From: RGIG1995 sp045126815
GTDB lineage: Bacteria > Bacillota > Clostridia > Oscillospirales > CAG-272
Direction: 5' to 3'
NCBI GenBank assembly: GCA_045126815.1
Contig: JBGVPD010000017.1
Coordinates: 1 to 38,657, forward strand
Length of the DNA: 38,657 bases
Notes under the pieces: generated by a model
Told to the model about the DNA's origin: nothing
Seen by the model: only the letters and a program-made list of their open reading frames with translations
The model's database searches: none
In this document: positions 26,080 to 32,954 of the stretch, in pieces
Layout of the letters: each line of letters starts with the position of its first letter
Numbering within the stretch: the stretch's first letter is position 1
Program-made: the position numbers and the translations under genes

Positions 26080-26137
26080 TTCCGTAACTCCTTTCTTGTG
26101 TGATTTTCACGAAAATTCGGAAAATCCCCAAATGTTG

Positions 26138-26166
26138 TTGACAAGTACGGAGTTCGGTACTAAAAT
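26138..26166 (+). promoter_or_regulatory. Rightward early promoter (PR-like)
   Basis: TTGACA (26138-26143), a 17-base spacer, and TAAAAT (26161-26166) form a near-perfect vegetative promoter pointing at the Cro-like gene. Operator O1 fills the spacer exactly. The start site would be near 26173, and the transcript would then run across operators O2 and O3 and the leftward promoter. Confidence 0.85.
26144..26161. promoter_or_regulatory. Operator O1
   Basis: AGTACGGAGTTCGGTACT is a near-palindrome with five perfect outer bases in each half (AGTAC-N8-GTACT). It covers the spacer of the rightward promoter and the first base of its -10 box, so binding would block RNA polymerase. The likely ligand is the XRE repressor at 25741-26079 or the Cro-like protein. 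Confidence 0.75.
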
Positions 26167-26178
26167 ATAAACGTGGCA

Positions 26179-26196
26179 AGTACGGAACGCCGTACA
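26179..26196. promoter_or_regulatory. Operator O2
   Basis: AGTACGGAACGCCGTACA has half-sites GTACGG and CCGTAC and shares AGTACGGA with O1. It lies between the two promoters (centres 35 bp from O1 and 42 bp from O3) and has only a degenerate promoter context (TGGCA before it, ATATAG after it). It could act as the auxiliary site for cooperative binding. Confidence 0.7.
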
Positions 26197-26215
26197 TATA
26201 GTTGTTGGCACTTCT

Positions 26216-26244
26216 ATTATAGTACCTCGTAGCGTACTTGTCAA
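26216..26244 (-). promoter_or_regulatory. Leftward lysogeny promoter (PL-like)
   Basis: Read on the minus strand, TTGACA (26244-26239), a 17-base spacer and TATAAT (26221-26216) are a perfect consensus promoter facing the repressor gene. Its spacer is operator O3. The transcript would start near 26209 and run over the rightward promoter before reaching the repressor TTG at 26079, giving a leader of about 130 bases. Confidence 0.85.
26221..26238. promoter_or_regulatory. Operator O3
   Basis: AGTACCTCGTAGCGTACT keeps the outer AGTAC/GTACT of O1 but differs in the centre. It sits in the leftward promoter in the same position O1 has in the rightward promoter, touching the -10 by one base. The different centre suggests weaker repressor affinity and autoregulation at high repressor levels. 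Confidence 0.72.
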
Positions 26245-26273
26245 TGATTTCAAGTAAAAGGGGGTAAATATTT

Positions 26274-26483
26274 GTGAATAAGTCTAAATATTCTGACTTT
26301 GGATTGAGCGTAAAAACCGAACTTTTGAAGCAAGGCAAAGAGCAGAAATGGCTTGTAGATGCCGTTGCTGATAAAACGGGACTATTTGTAGATAGCGGTT
26401 ATATGTACAAAATCCTAACGGGAAAACGCAAAGCACCGAAGATAGTAACAGCTATTTGTGAAATTCTGAATATTAAGAATTAA
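26274..26483 (+). CDS. Cro-like helix-turn-helix regulator
   Basis: The 69-aa protein starts with GTG behind AAAAGGGGGT, about 8 bases away. FGLSVKTELLKQGKEQKWLV and VDSGYMYKILTGKRKAPKIV form a single-domain helix-turn-helix with the recognition helix in the YMYKILTGKRK stretch. It is the first gene of the rightward early operon, opposite the repressor, which is the Cro position. It probably represses the leftward promoter and tilts the switch to lytic growth; an excision or antirepressor role cannot be excluded. Confidence 0.8.
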   Translation: MNKSKYSDFGLSVKTELLKQGKEQKWLVDAVADKTGLFVDSGYMYKILTGKRKAPKIVTAICEILNIKN

Positions 26484-26492
26484 GGAGAGCTT

Positions 26493-26597
26493 ATGAAAAA
26501 GCCTAACGGAGTTGATTTGTTATCAACACTAATCAATCTTCTTGCAGAGCAAGAGGGAGTGAAAATTACATACGAAATTGAGAGGACAAGCAAATGA
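26493..26597 (+). CDS. 34-aa early protein
   Basis: A short frame starts at ATG 26493 directly behind TAAGGAGAG and reads MKKPNGVDLLSTLINLLAEQ then EGVKITYEIERTSK. It is a compact helix-then-strand peptide. The strong ribosome site, placement 9 bases after the Cro-like stop, and ATGA overlap with the next gene show it is translated and coupled. No function is known to me. It is too short for most gene-calling cutoffs. Confidence 0.75.
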   Translation: MKKPNGVDLLSTLINLLAEQEGVKITYEIERTSK

Positions 26598-27247
26598 AGA
26601 AGTACATAGTATCAGTTGTTGGCGGTATAGTGGTCGCCTTAGCTATTGTGGTAGCTTGTATGACGATTGCAGACTTAACCTATACAAATAGTAGGGTAGA
26701 AGCAGAAACGGCAACAGAGGTAACGAGAAAGGCTGACAAGGGCATAACAAAAGAGATTGAAACATCGGCAGTACAAATAATTGAGATAAAGAACGAAGAA
26801 ACGGAAAAGACGGAGAACGAAGAGATATTAGAAGTGACAGTCCCGGAAGTAAAGTATTTTGATTGTGCTTTATCCAAAGAAGTGCAAGATTGCATATTTG
26901 CAGAGTGCGAGAAGAACGGTATCTCTCCTGCGGTAGTTATAGCGATGATTGAGAGAGAGTCGGGGTTTGACAGATACGCAATAGGTGACGATGGTAGGTC
27001 ATTCGGTCTTATGCAGATACAAACTAAATGGCATATAAAAAGAATGATTGAGTTAGAATGTACGGACTTGTTTGAACCTCATAAAAACGTAACGGTGGGT
27101 ATTGATATACTCGCAGAATTACAGAACAGATACGGCGATATTACAAAAGCTCTTGTTGCTTATAACGCAGGTAGCTACAACGGAACAATAACAAACTATG
27201 CTTATGCGGTTATGGCAAGGGCAAACGAGATTGAAAGGGGATGTTGA
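26594..27247 (+). CDS. Membrane-anchored lytic transglycosylase (SLT family), early
   Basis: The 217-aa protein has a signal-anchor at residues 5-27 and a long Thr/Glu-rich spacer (28-88). An SLT domain (about 92-215) follows, with catalytic E122 in MIERESGFD, GRSFGLMQIQ at 134-143 and the closing ALVAYNAGSYNGT. SLT enzymes cleave the glycan strand to an anhydro product. A wall hydrolase as third gene of the early operon, beside the immunity region, is odd for a lysis or entry role. The protein is probably outside the cytoplasm on a stalk. Remodelling of the wall for exclusion of other phages is one guess. Start overlap ATGA with the 34-aa gene supports the ATG. Confidence 0.9.
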   Translation: MKKYIVSVVGGIVVALAIVVACMTIADLTYTNSRVEAETATEVTRKADKGITKEIETSAVQIIEIKNEETEKTENEEILEVTVPEVKYFDCALSKEVQDCIFAECEKNGISPAVVIAMIERESGFDRYAIGDDGRSFGLMQIQTKWHIKRMIELECTDLFEPHKNVTVGIDILAELQNRYGDITKALVAYNAGSYNGTITNYAYAVMARANEIERGC

Positions 27248-27248
27248 T

Positions 27249-27455
27249 GTGTGTTACAGCGACGATCCCATAAGAGATTTTGAAAGGCACAGTAGCAGAC
27301 AAGAAAAGTGGCTTTCTGGTTTACCTAAATGTTCAGTATGTAAAGAACGCATACAAGACGAAATATACTACGATTTTTACGGAGAAATAGTGTGTGAAGA
27401 TTGCCTCGCAGACTATTGTAACGATAACTACAAAAAACATAACGAAAATTTATAA
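27249..27455 (+). CDS. Small zinc-ribbon protein
   Basis: The 68-aa protein starts at GTG 27249, eight bases after AAAGGGG; earlier in-frame ATGs lie inside the transglycosylase gene. Two CxxC knuckles (CSVC and CEDC) are 19 residues apart around IQDEIYYDFYGEIV, a treble-clef or zinc-ribbon pattern. Similar small proteins recur in early operons of Clostridia phages. It may bind nucleic acid or a host protein. Confidence 0.75.
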   Translation: MCYSDDPIRDFERHSSRQEKWLSGLPKCSVCKERIQDEIYYDFYGEIVCEDCLADYCNDNYKKHNENL

Positions 27456-27464
27456 GGAGAAAAT

Positions 27465-27683
27465 ATGAAAAAGTATAACTCGATTTATTCATTTTATGTC
27501 ATTGACCAAATTAAGGAAGGTAAAACGGTATATTACCTCGATAGAAAGCTCCACGATTGCGGAGTGGTTAATAAAACAACGGTAGAAGACTTAACTACCA
27601 TATTAAAACAATGCGAAGAAGAGCCTTCGAGATTTGATTTTTGGATTGAAGAAGAAACAGAAGCAAAGGAGATTGAGGAATGA
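27465..27683 (+). CDS. Small hypothetical early protein
   Basis: The 72-aa protein begins at an ATG behind AAGGAGAAA. It has beta strands at the front (SIYSFYVIDQIKEGKTVYYL), a helix and an acidic C-terminal tail (FWIEEETEAKEIEE). The last four bases overlap the start of the annealing protein gene (ATGA), so its translation is coupled to recombination. I do not recognise a family. Confidence 0.65.
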   Translation: MKKYNSIYSFYVIDQIKEGKTVYYLDRKLHDCGVVNKTTVEDLTTILKQCEEEPSRFDFWIEEETEAKEIEE

Positions 27684-28507
27684 TTTTTAGAAAATTGACC
27701 GCAAACGATGTTGAAGCAAGGGTACAAAGTTGCGATGAAAACGGCTTTACACTTCTTCTCTATAAGAACGCAAGATGCGATATGAATATCCTCGATGAAA
27801 CCGTAGGAGCGGAAAATTGGCAACGAGAACACTACGAATGCAAAGGGAATCTGTTCTGCCGAGTAGGAATTTGTTGCGGTATGAATATTGATATGAGTGG
27901 TAATGAGGGGGACATACTTTCTCCTTCTTGGGTTTGGAAAGCAGATTGCGGAACAGAGAGCAACACCGAAAAAGAAAAAGGAGAATCAAGCGACAGTTTC
28001 AAAAGAGCTTGTTTTAATTGGGGTATCGGTAGAGAACTCTATACCGCACCGAAAACGAAAATCAAAGGACACACAAAGCAAATCAAACGCAACGGAAAAG
28101 AAGTATGGACACCCGAATACTACGCATTTGATGTAGTTGAAATGGAAGTTAGCGACGAAATGCCACGAAGAATAACGGCATTAACCATAATCGGCAAATC
28201 AATGGTTGATGGCTACCACGAAGACGAGATTTTCTCTTGGAAAGATAAGAAAACACCAAACAAGCAACAACCGAAGAAGCAAGATGAACCAAAAGCAACA
28301 CCTAATCAGCAGAAAGATCCCGAAATACCACTCCCACCGAGAGAAAGACTTATAAATAAGCTCAATGAGTTAAAGATAAACGCCGTTGAGTACGGAAAAG
28401 AAAAGGGATTGACTCCCGAAACTACGGCAGAGCGATTTAACGAGTTGCTTGAAGAACTCGAAATATACGAAAGAGAACAGCAGATAAAACAGAAAGTTGA
28501 GGAATAA
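27680..28507 (+). CDS. Rad52-family single-strand annealing protein
   Basis: The 275-aa protein has an N-terminal beta-beta-alpha part (residues 1-130) with the Rad52/Rad22 signature: VQSCDENGFTLLLYKNARCD, a GVGICCGMN-like strand, and ESSDSFKRACFNWGIGRELY. Residues 175-215 are a Lys/Pro/Gln linker and the end is helical. In the family (Sak/Rad52 type) it forms rings that anneal complementary single strands, working with the SSB at 29888. It sits in a row of recombination genes. No partner exonuclease is recognised. Confidence 0.85.
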   Translation: MIFRKLTANDVEARVQSCDENGFTLLLYKNARCDMNILDETVGAENWQREHYECKGNLFCRVGICCGMNIDMSGNEGDILSPSWVWKADCGTESNTEKEKGESSDSFKRACFNWGIGRELYTAPKTKIKGHTKQIKRNGKEVWTPEYYAFDVVEMEVSDEMPRRITALTIIGKSMVDGYHEDEIFSWKDKKTPNKQQPKKQDEPKATPNQQKDPEIPLPPRERLINKLNELKINAVEYGKEKGLTPETTAERFNELLEELEIYEREQQIKQKVEE

Positions 28508-28510
28508 ATA

Positions 28511-29020
28511 ATGGAACTTGAAAAGAACGTAGAACAGTTTGAAATTACAGACGATAACAAAGCGGAATGGGCTTTAAAGAAAGTGCTTGAAGCAAAGAAA
28601 GAAAAACAGAGACTTTTAGACTTGATCGCTTTTGAAAGAGCCGAGCTTGACCGCAAAGAAAAACAAGTCGAGGAAAGATACGAAAACGAAACTTCTTTTC
28701 TTCTTGCAAAGCTTAATACATATCTTGATACCGTTGAAACAAAAAAGACAAAGACACAAGAAAAGTACAGACTTTTGTCGGGCAATATCGTAAGAAAGTT
28801 TGCAGGGTACAAGCTTACTCCAAATAAATCGGCGTTGCTTGAATGGTGCAGAGTTAATGCTCCCGAAAGCATAAAGAAAACCGAGGACGTTGCATGGATT
28901 GAAGTAAAAGGCAAGTTTGCGGTAGTTGATAATGCCGTTATTTGCACCGAAACGGGCGAGTTTGTTGATTGCATAAACATAGAAGAAAAACCTGCCGTTT
29001 TAGATGTGGTGGGCGAGTGA
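28511..29020 (+). CDS. Gam-like host-nuclease inhibitor
   Basis: The 169-aa protein is a long coiled coil (residues 20-85: EAKKEKQRLLDLIAFERAEL, then RKEKQVEERYENETSFLLAK). A small beta-alpha part (KYRLLSGNIVRKFAGYKLTP) and a C-terminal strand pair follow. This is the Mu Gam/Ku-like layout that binds DNA ends and protects them from host RecBCD/AddAB. It lies next to the annealing protein gene. Confidence 0.82.
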   Translation: MELEKNVEQFEITDDNKAEWALKKVLEAKKEKQRLLDLIAFERAELDRKEKQVEERYENETSFLLAKLNTYLDTVETKKTKTQEKYRLLSGNIVRKFAGYKLTPNKSALLEWCRVNAPESIKKTEDVAWIEVKGKFAVVDNAVICTETGEFVDCINIEEKPAVLDVVGE

Positions 29021-29577
29021 TGTTTGAACTTACCGGAAAAATAAAAGAGCTGTCAGTAGATTTTAAGACAAACAAAGCTTCGTTGGTTTTAGCGGTAAAC
29101 GAAAAGCAATCCGCTATGAATCTATTCGATAAGTTAAGCCAAGAGGACAAGCTATCAATCAATATCTGCAAATACAGGGACAAGCGTTCAAAAGACGCAA
29201 ATCGTTATATGTGGAAGTTGTGCGGCTTACTTGCGGAGAAGTTAAGCGCTGACGGAGTTATACATACCAAAGATGATATATACCGAGATGCAATAAGAGA
29301 AATAGGTGTATGGCGAGACGAAGAGATTGAACCTGAAGATGTTAAATTTCGTTGTACAGCTTGGGAGCTTATCGGTACAGGGTGGTTGACAGAAAGAGTT
29401 GACTTTACGGCTGACGGAGAAAAAGAAATAATACGTTTCTATTACGGAAGTAGTCAGTACAACAAAAAGCAAATGGCAAAGCTTATTGACAACATAGTAC
29501 AAGATTGTCAAGCGGAAGGGATAGAGACAAAGACTCCCGAAGAACTTGCAAAATTAAAAGCTCTATGGGGTGAGTAA
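29020..29577 (+). CDS. NinB-like recombination protein
   Basis: The 185-aa protein starts at ATG 29020, which overlaps the Gam stop (TGATG); an upstream in-frame ATG at 28969 has no ribosome site. Residues 55-80 (KRSKDANRYMWKLCGLLAEK) and the end (SSQYNKKQMAKLIDNIVQDC, then QAEGIETKTPEELAKLKALW) match the pattern of NinB/Orf recombination mediators of lambdoid and Firmicutes phages, which load recombinase on SSB-coated DNA. The middle is longer than in lambda NinB, so the match is moderate. Confidence 0.65.
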   Translation: MFELTGKIKELSVDFKTNKASLVLAVNEKQSAMNLFDKLSQEDKLSINICKYRDKRSKDANRYMWKLCGLLAEKLSADGVIHTKDDIYRDAIREIGVWRDEEIEPEDVKFRCTAWELIGTGWLTERVDFTADGEKEIIRFYYGSSQYNKKQMAKLIDNIVQDCQAEGIETKTPEELAKLKALWGE

Positions 29578-29874
29578 ATGGCTAAAAGCATAATCCAAAC
29601 GGAAAAAGACTGCTGCTACATTTGCGGAAAAAATGCAAGTGCTGATTATTGGGGACTTGACGAACATCACGTATTCTCCGGTGCTAACAGAAAGAAGTCA
29701 GAGAAATACGGCTTGAAAGTTTATCTCTGTCATAATAGCTGTCACTTGTACGGAGTACATAAAAACGCAGAGCTTAACAGAGAGTTAAGAGCAAAGGTAC
29801 AAAAAATCGCTATGAAACATTACGGTTGGACTACAGAGGATTTTATAAAAATCTTCGGAAAAAATTATATATAA
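29578..29874 (+). CDS. HNH-type zinc nuclease-like protein
   Basis: The 98-aa protein has a CYIC knuckle, LDEHHVF, and CHNSCHLYGVHKN near residue 55. The C-x-x-C, H-H and C-x-x-x-C-H pairs fit the treble-clef HNH group (phage DUF968/Ref-like type). It follows the NinB-like stop codon directly. It may nick recombination intermediates; whether it is active is not known. Confidence 0.75.
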   Translation: MAKSIIQTEKDCCYICGKNASADYWGLDEHHVFSGANRKKSEKYGLKVYLCHNSCHLYGVHKNAELNRELRAKVQKIAMKHYGWTTEDFIKIFGKNYI

Positions 29875-29887
29875 GGAGTTTAAAAAT

Positions 29888-30295
29888 ATGGCGAATTTCA
29901 ATTTTAACAAAGTTATATTGGGCGGTAGACTTACAGCCGATCCCGAATTAAAAACCACAACAAGCGGAGTATTTGTAACATCGTTCTCTATTGCGGTAAA
30001 CCGCAGAGGAAGCAAGACTAACGAAGTTGACTTTATAAACTGTCAAGCGTGGAGAGCAACGGCGGAGTTTATCAGCAAGTATTTTCAAAAGGGTAGCTCG
30101 ATATGTGTTACCGGGCAACTTCAAGTGAGAAGTTGGAAGGACAATCAAGGCAATAACAGATACTCTACTGAGGTTGTTGTTGACGATGTTCGCTTTGTTG
30201 ATAGCAAAAGCGATAACAACGTAGAAAGCAATAGTGGGTATGTATCAGCGCCCGAATATGAAGAAATAACAGAAGATCAAGATTTACCGTTTTAA
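29888..30295 (+). CDS. ssb: Single-stranded DNA-binding protein
   Basis: The 135-aa protein has the standard OB fold: NKVILGGRLTADPELKTTTS, a basic aromatic strand region with INCQAWRATAEF, and VTGQLQVRSWKDNQGNNRYS. A glycine/asparagine linker leads to the acidic tail EDQDLPF that docks partner proteins. It forms tetramers on single-stranded DNA in the family and links the recombination and replication genes here. It is complete, with AAGGAG before the start. Confidence 0.95.
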   Translation: MANFNFNKVILGGRLTADPELKTTTSGVFVTSFSIAVNRRGSKTNEVDFINCQAWRATAEFISKYFQKGSSICVTGQLQVRSWKDNQGNNRYSTEVVVDDVRFVDSKSDNNVESNSGYVSAPEYEEITEDQDLPF

Positions 30296-30311
30296 GAATA
30301 AGGAGAGAAAA

Positions 30312-30941
30312 ATGAGTAACACGAACAAGGGGTATAAAGCGTTTGAAAAAGGGTTGATTTGTAACCCGACAGGAAATAAACCTTATCAATTTAAAGAAAA
30401 TACCGTCTTCGAGGTAGAGGGAGATGCGAAGATATGTAACAACGGCTTTCACTTTTGCAAAGAACCTTTAGACGTTCTTAACTATTATCCGCTTATAGAT
30501 GATAACGGAGATATGACAGAGTTTGCAGAGGTTGAAGCATTGGAAGAACCTATAACAAACGATAATAAAAAGTTCTGCACAAAGAAAATAAAAATCGGCG
30601 CAAAAATTAGCTTTGCCGAGCTTGTCAATGCAAGTGTAAAAGTTTGTTTTGAAAAAGAGGAAACAAAAACAAAGACAACGAGCAAAGACTCCGCACAGAT
30701 AGGCTCAAGCGGTGACTACGCAAAGATAGGCTCAAGCGGTAAAAATGCGGTTATATGTTGTGCAGGACACGGCGGAAATGTCAAAGCCAAAAAGGGTAGC
30801 TGGATAACCTTGTCGGAGTGGGCGTGGGTTAATGACGAATATACCCCCGTATGCGTTAAGACTGTACAAGTTGACGGGGAGGTTATCAAAGAAGATACAT
30901 ATTACAAACTTGAAAACGGCGAATTTAAGGAGTGTCGATAA
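30312..30941 (+). CDS. Conserved phage protein with glycine-serine repeat
   Basis: The 209-aa protein carries the front GYKAFEKGLICNPTGNKPYQ and then ICNNGFHFCKEPLDVLNYYP, a pattern found in many phages and prophages of Clostridia (DUF7666 type). The middle has a short repeat (SAQIGSSGDYAKIGSSGKNA) that looks like pentapeptide or solenoid coils, followed by a beta part (GSWITLSEWAWVNDEYTPVC). Function is not established. The stop overlaps the next start by one base. Confidence 0.7.
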   Translation: MSNTNKGYKAFEKGLICNPTGNKPYQFKENTVFEVEGDAKICNNGFHFCKEPLDVLNYYPLIDDNGDMTEFAEVEALEEPITNDNKKFCTKKIKIGAKISFAELVNASVKVCFEKEETKTKTTSKDSAQIGSSGDYAKIGSSGKNAVICCAGHGGNVKAKKGSWITLSEWAWVNDEYTPVCVKTVQVDGEVIKEDTYYKLENGEFKECR

Positions 30942-31303
30942 TGCCGATCAACTCAAGAGAAAAAGGCAAACGTTTTGAACGGGCCTTAGCTAAAAAGTTT
31001 AGAGATTACGGTTATACTGATTGTCGCAGAGGGCAACAGTATTGCGGTGCAAATGGTGATGCTGATGTAATAGGACTTCCTTACATACACGTTGAAGCTA
31101 AAGCTGTTGAACAAATGCAGTTATACAAATGGATAGCACAAGCAAAGAATGATGCCAAAGACGGAGAAATACCTGCCGTATTCCATAAAAAGAATAATTG
31201 CAATATTCTTGTAACTTTAGAATTTGACGATTTTATGGAGATATACAAGGAGTTTGAAGCAAGTAACTATCTCAAGGACCGAAAGGATAAAGAAAATGAG
31301 TAA
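30941..31303 (+). CDS. PD-(D/E)XK nuclease, resolvase-like
   Basis: The 120-aa protein starts at ATG 30941 (AAGGAG eight bases upstream), not the earlier GTG 30932. KGKRFERALAKKF gives the first acid (E13), NGDADVIGLP the central acid (D40/D42), and HVEAKA the E-x-K pair (E52, K54). This is the PD-(D/E)XK arrangement of Holliday-junction-resolvase-like phage proteins. It fits the resolution step of the recombination set. Confidence 0.78.
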   Translation: MPINSREKGKRFERALAKKFRDYGYTDCRRGQQYCGANGDADVIGLPYIHVEAKAVEQMQLYKWIAQAKNDAKDGEIPAVFHKKNNCNILVTLEFDDFMEIYKEFEASNYLKDRKDKENE

Positions 31304-31622
31304 ACTTATAACAATAGCAAACCTTGTAAAAGATATTTTAACAGACATTCCCGAAACAAGAAACAGCGATTACTATTTGTATCTCAAAGTTTTGGAGAGG
31401 ACAGCCGAGATAAACGGCGCACCGAAACCAAAAGACTTAACTGTTTCCTATTTCCTACGGAACGCAAAAAAACTTAAATTTCCGTACTTTGAAACGGTCA
31501 GAAGAGCAAGGCAGAAGATACAAGAGGAAATACCCGAACTAAAAAGCGTTCCTTGTGTTGCAAAGGTAAAAGCGGAAAAGGAAAAAGCCTTTAGAGAGTT
31601 TGCGAGGGGGGAGCTTGAATGA
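31296..31622 (+). CDS. Conserved small early protein
   Basis: The 108-aa protein starts at ATG 31296, with AAAGGA nine bases upstream, overlapping the nuclease gene by 8 bases; a longer upstream frame has no ribosome site. It is helical (LVKDILTDIPETRNSDYYLY, then SYFLRNAKKLKFPYFETVRR) with a basic ARQKIQEEIP patch. The pattern P-E-T-R-N-S-D-x-x-L-Y is common in early operons of Firmicutes phages. A helix-turn-helix-like DNA binder is possible. Confidence 0.65.
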   Translation: MSKLITIANLVKDILTDIPETRNSDYYLYLKVLERTAEINGAPKPKDLTVSYFLRNAKKLKFPYFETVRRARQKIQEEIPELKSVPCVAKVKAEKEKAFREFARGELE

Positions 31623-31837
31623 CGAGTGAAGAGATCAAGAAAGCTATGATAAACTTCTCTCCCGTCAAGTACAAAGGTATAACCTACAAGAGAATAACCG
31701 CCTATATTTACAGAGTAATAGAAACAAGTGCAAATAAATATAAGACCGTCTTACAAGTGGAATTACTTGACGTAAATAAGAACAGCGTAACAATAGCAGA
31801 TGCCGAAATGGTAGAGCTTGTTGAGGGGGTGTCTTGA
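31619..31837 (+). CDS. Small hypothetical early protein
   Basis: The 72-aa protein is beta-rich (PVKYKGITYKRITAYIYRVI, then TVLQVELLDVNKNSVTIADA), with an SH3-like strand order. The ATG overlaps the previous stop (ATGA), and the next gene begins at the base after its stop. No family recognised. Confidence 0.62.
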   Translation: MTSEEIKKAMINFSPVKYKGITYKRITAYIYRVIETSANKYKTVLQVELLDVNKNSVTIADAEMVELVEGVS

Positions 31838-32626
31838 TTGGCGGAAAGTAAGGTAAACCGAGAAAACTATATTACAGTACAAGGGTTTATGATAAGGGAT
31901 TTACATTTAAAGGGCAACGAGCTTTTAGTATATGCCATAATCTACGGATTTTCACAAGCAGATAATCAAGTTTTTAATGGTAGCGTACAATACTTGGCTG
32001 ATTGGACCAATAGTACAAAGCAAAGTGTATATAACTGTCTTAAATCCTTAACAGAAAAGGGATATATCGTTAAAACGGATAAGATAATCAACGGAGTAAA
32101 GTTTTGTGAGTACTATGCAACAAAATTTACTGCGGTGGTAAACAAAGTTGACTACTCTATACAACAAAGTTTACCGGGGGGTGATAAACAAAGTTTACCC
32201 AATAATATAGGTTCTAATACTCTATTAGATAATATAAAAAAAATAATAGATTATCTTAACACCAAAATCGGCGCAAAATACAGTTACAAGACAAAGAAAA
32301 CACAAGACTGTATAAAAGCACGTTTTAACGAGGTAGACGGCTTGACGGTAGAGGACTTTTATTCGGTTATCGACAAGCAGTACGAGAAGTGGAAAGGAAC
32401 GGAATACGAACAGTATTTAAGACCTGAAACGCTATTCGGTAACAAGTTTGAGGGATATCTAAATAGCAAAGGAAAGGTAAAAGCCAACAACTCCTCTTTT
32501 GATACAGAAGAATTTTTTGAGGTTGCTGTTGCAAAGTCATTCGGAAAAAATCAACCAAAGACAGCAGCCGAAGATAATTCTATCCGGGAGAAAGCGGAAG
32601 CATTGAAAGCGGTGTTGGGGCAGTAG
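31838..32626 (+). CDS. Replication initiator-like protein (winged helix plus conserved C-terminal domain)
   Basis: The 262-aa protein starts with TTG behind GAGGGGG. The front is a winged helix (KGNELLVYAIIYGFSQADNQ, then VQYLADWTNSTKQSVYNCLK and SLTEKGYIV). The C-terminal part (IIDYLNTKIGAKYSYKTKKT, then LRPETLFGNKFEGYLN) is the conserved domain of Firmicutes phage initiators (Phg_2220_C type). In the family it binds the origin and recruits a helicase loader. No helicase or polymerase gene is seen in the phage, so host machinery must be used. An origin could lie in this gene; I did not find iterons. Confidence 0.82.
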   Translation: MAESKVNRENYITVQGFMIRDLHLKGNELLVYAIIYGFSQADNQVFNGSVQYLADWTNSTKQSVYNCLKSLTEKGYIVKTDKIINGVKFCEYYATKFTAVVNKVDYSIQQSLPGGDKQSLPNNIGSNTLLDNIKKIIDYLNTKIGAKYSYKTKKTQDCIKARFNEVDGLTVEDFYSVIDKQYEKWKGTEYEQYLRPETLFGNKFEGYLNSKGKVKANNSSFDTEEFFEVAVAKSFGKNQPKTAAEDNSIREKAEALKAVLGQ

Positions 32627-32637
32627 GGAGAAGTAAT

Positions 32638-32904
32638 ATGTCAAACAAGTTAATAAACGTAAACGCCTTGTGTCCGTTCTTCATAAGCGAGTCGGTAAAG
32701 TCAATTACGTGCGAGGGAATAATCGGAGAGCAAAATGTAACTCGCTTTAATAGTGAACAAGAAAAGAAATTACATCAAGGCAAATACTGCACGAAGCGAG
32801 ATTATGAGAATTGCGAAATATGCAAAGTGTTATTAGAAAAATACATACGAGAAGAAAGAAAATATGGTGATATAACCCTTAAAACCATATTTAAAGTGCC
32901 TTAA
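32638..32904 (+). CDS. Small cysteine-rich phage protein
   Basis: The 88-aa protein has the pattern N-A-L-C-P-F-F-I-S-E, then ITCEGI, KYCTKRDYENCEICKVL. The five cysteines and a histidine (LHQGKYC) are arranged as a probable zinc site. This pattern recurs in Firmicutes phages. It lies between initiator and dUTPase. Function unknown. Confidence 0.7.
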   Translation: MSNKLINVNALCPFFISESVKSITCEGIIGEQNVTRFNSEQEKKLHQGKYCTKRDYENCEICKVLLEKYIREERKYGDITLKTIFKVP

Positions 32905-32954
32905 TATGAATATAAACACACACGCACACCAAAAGAAAGAGAGGAAAAAAAACA

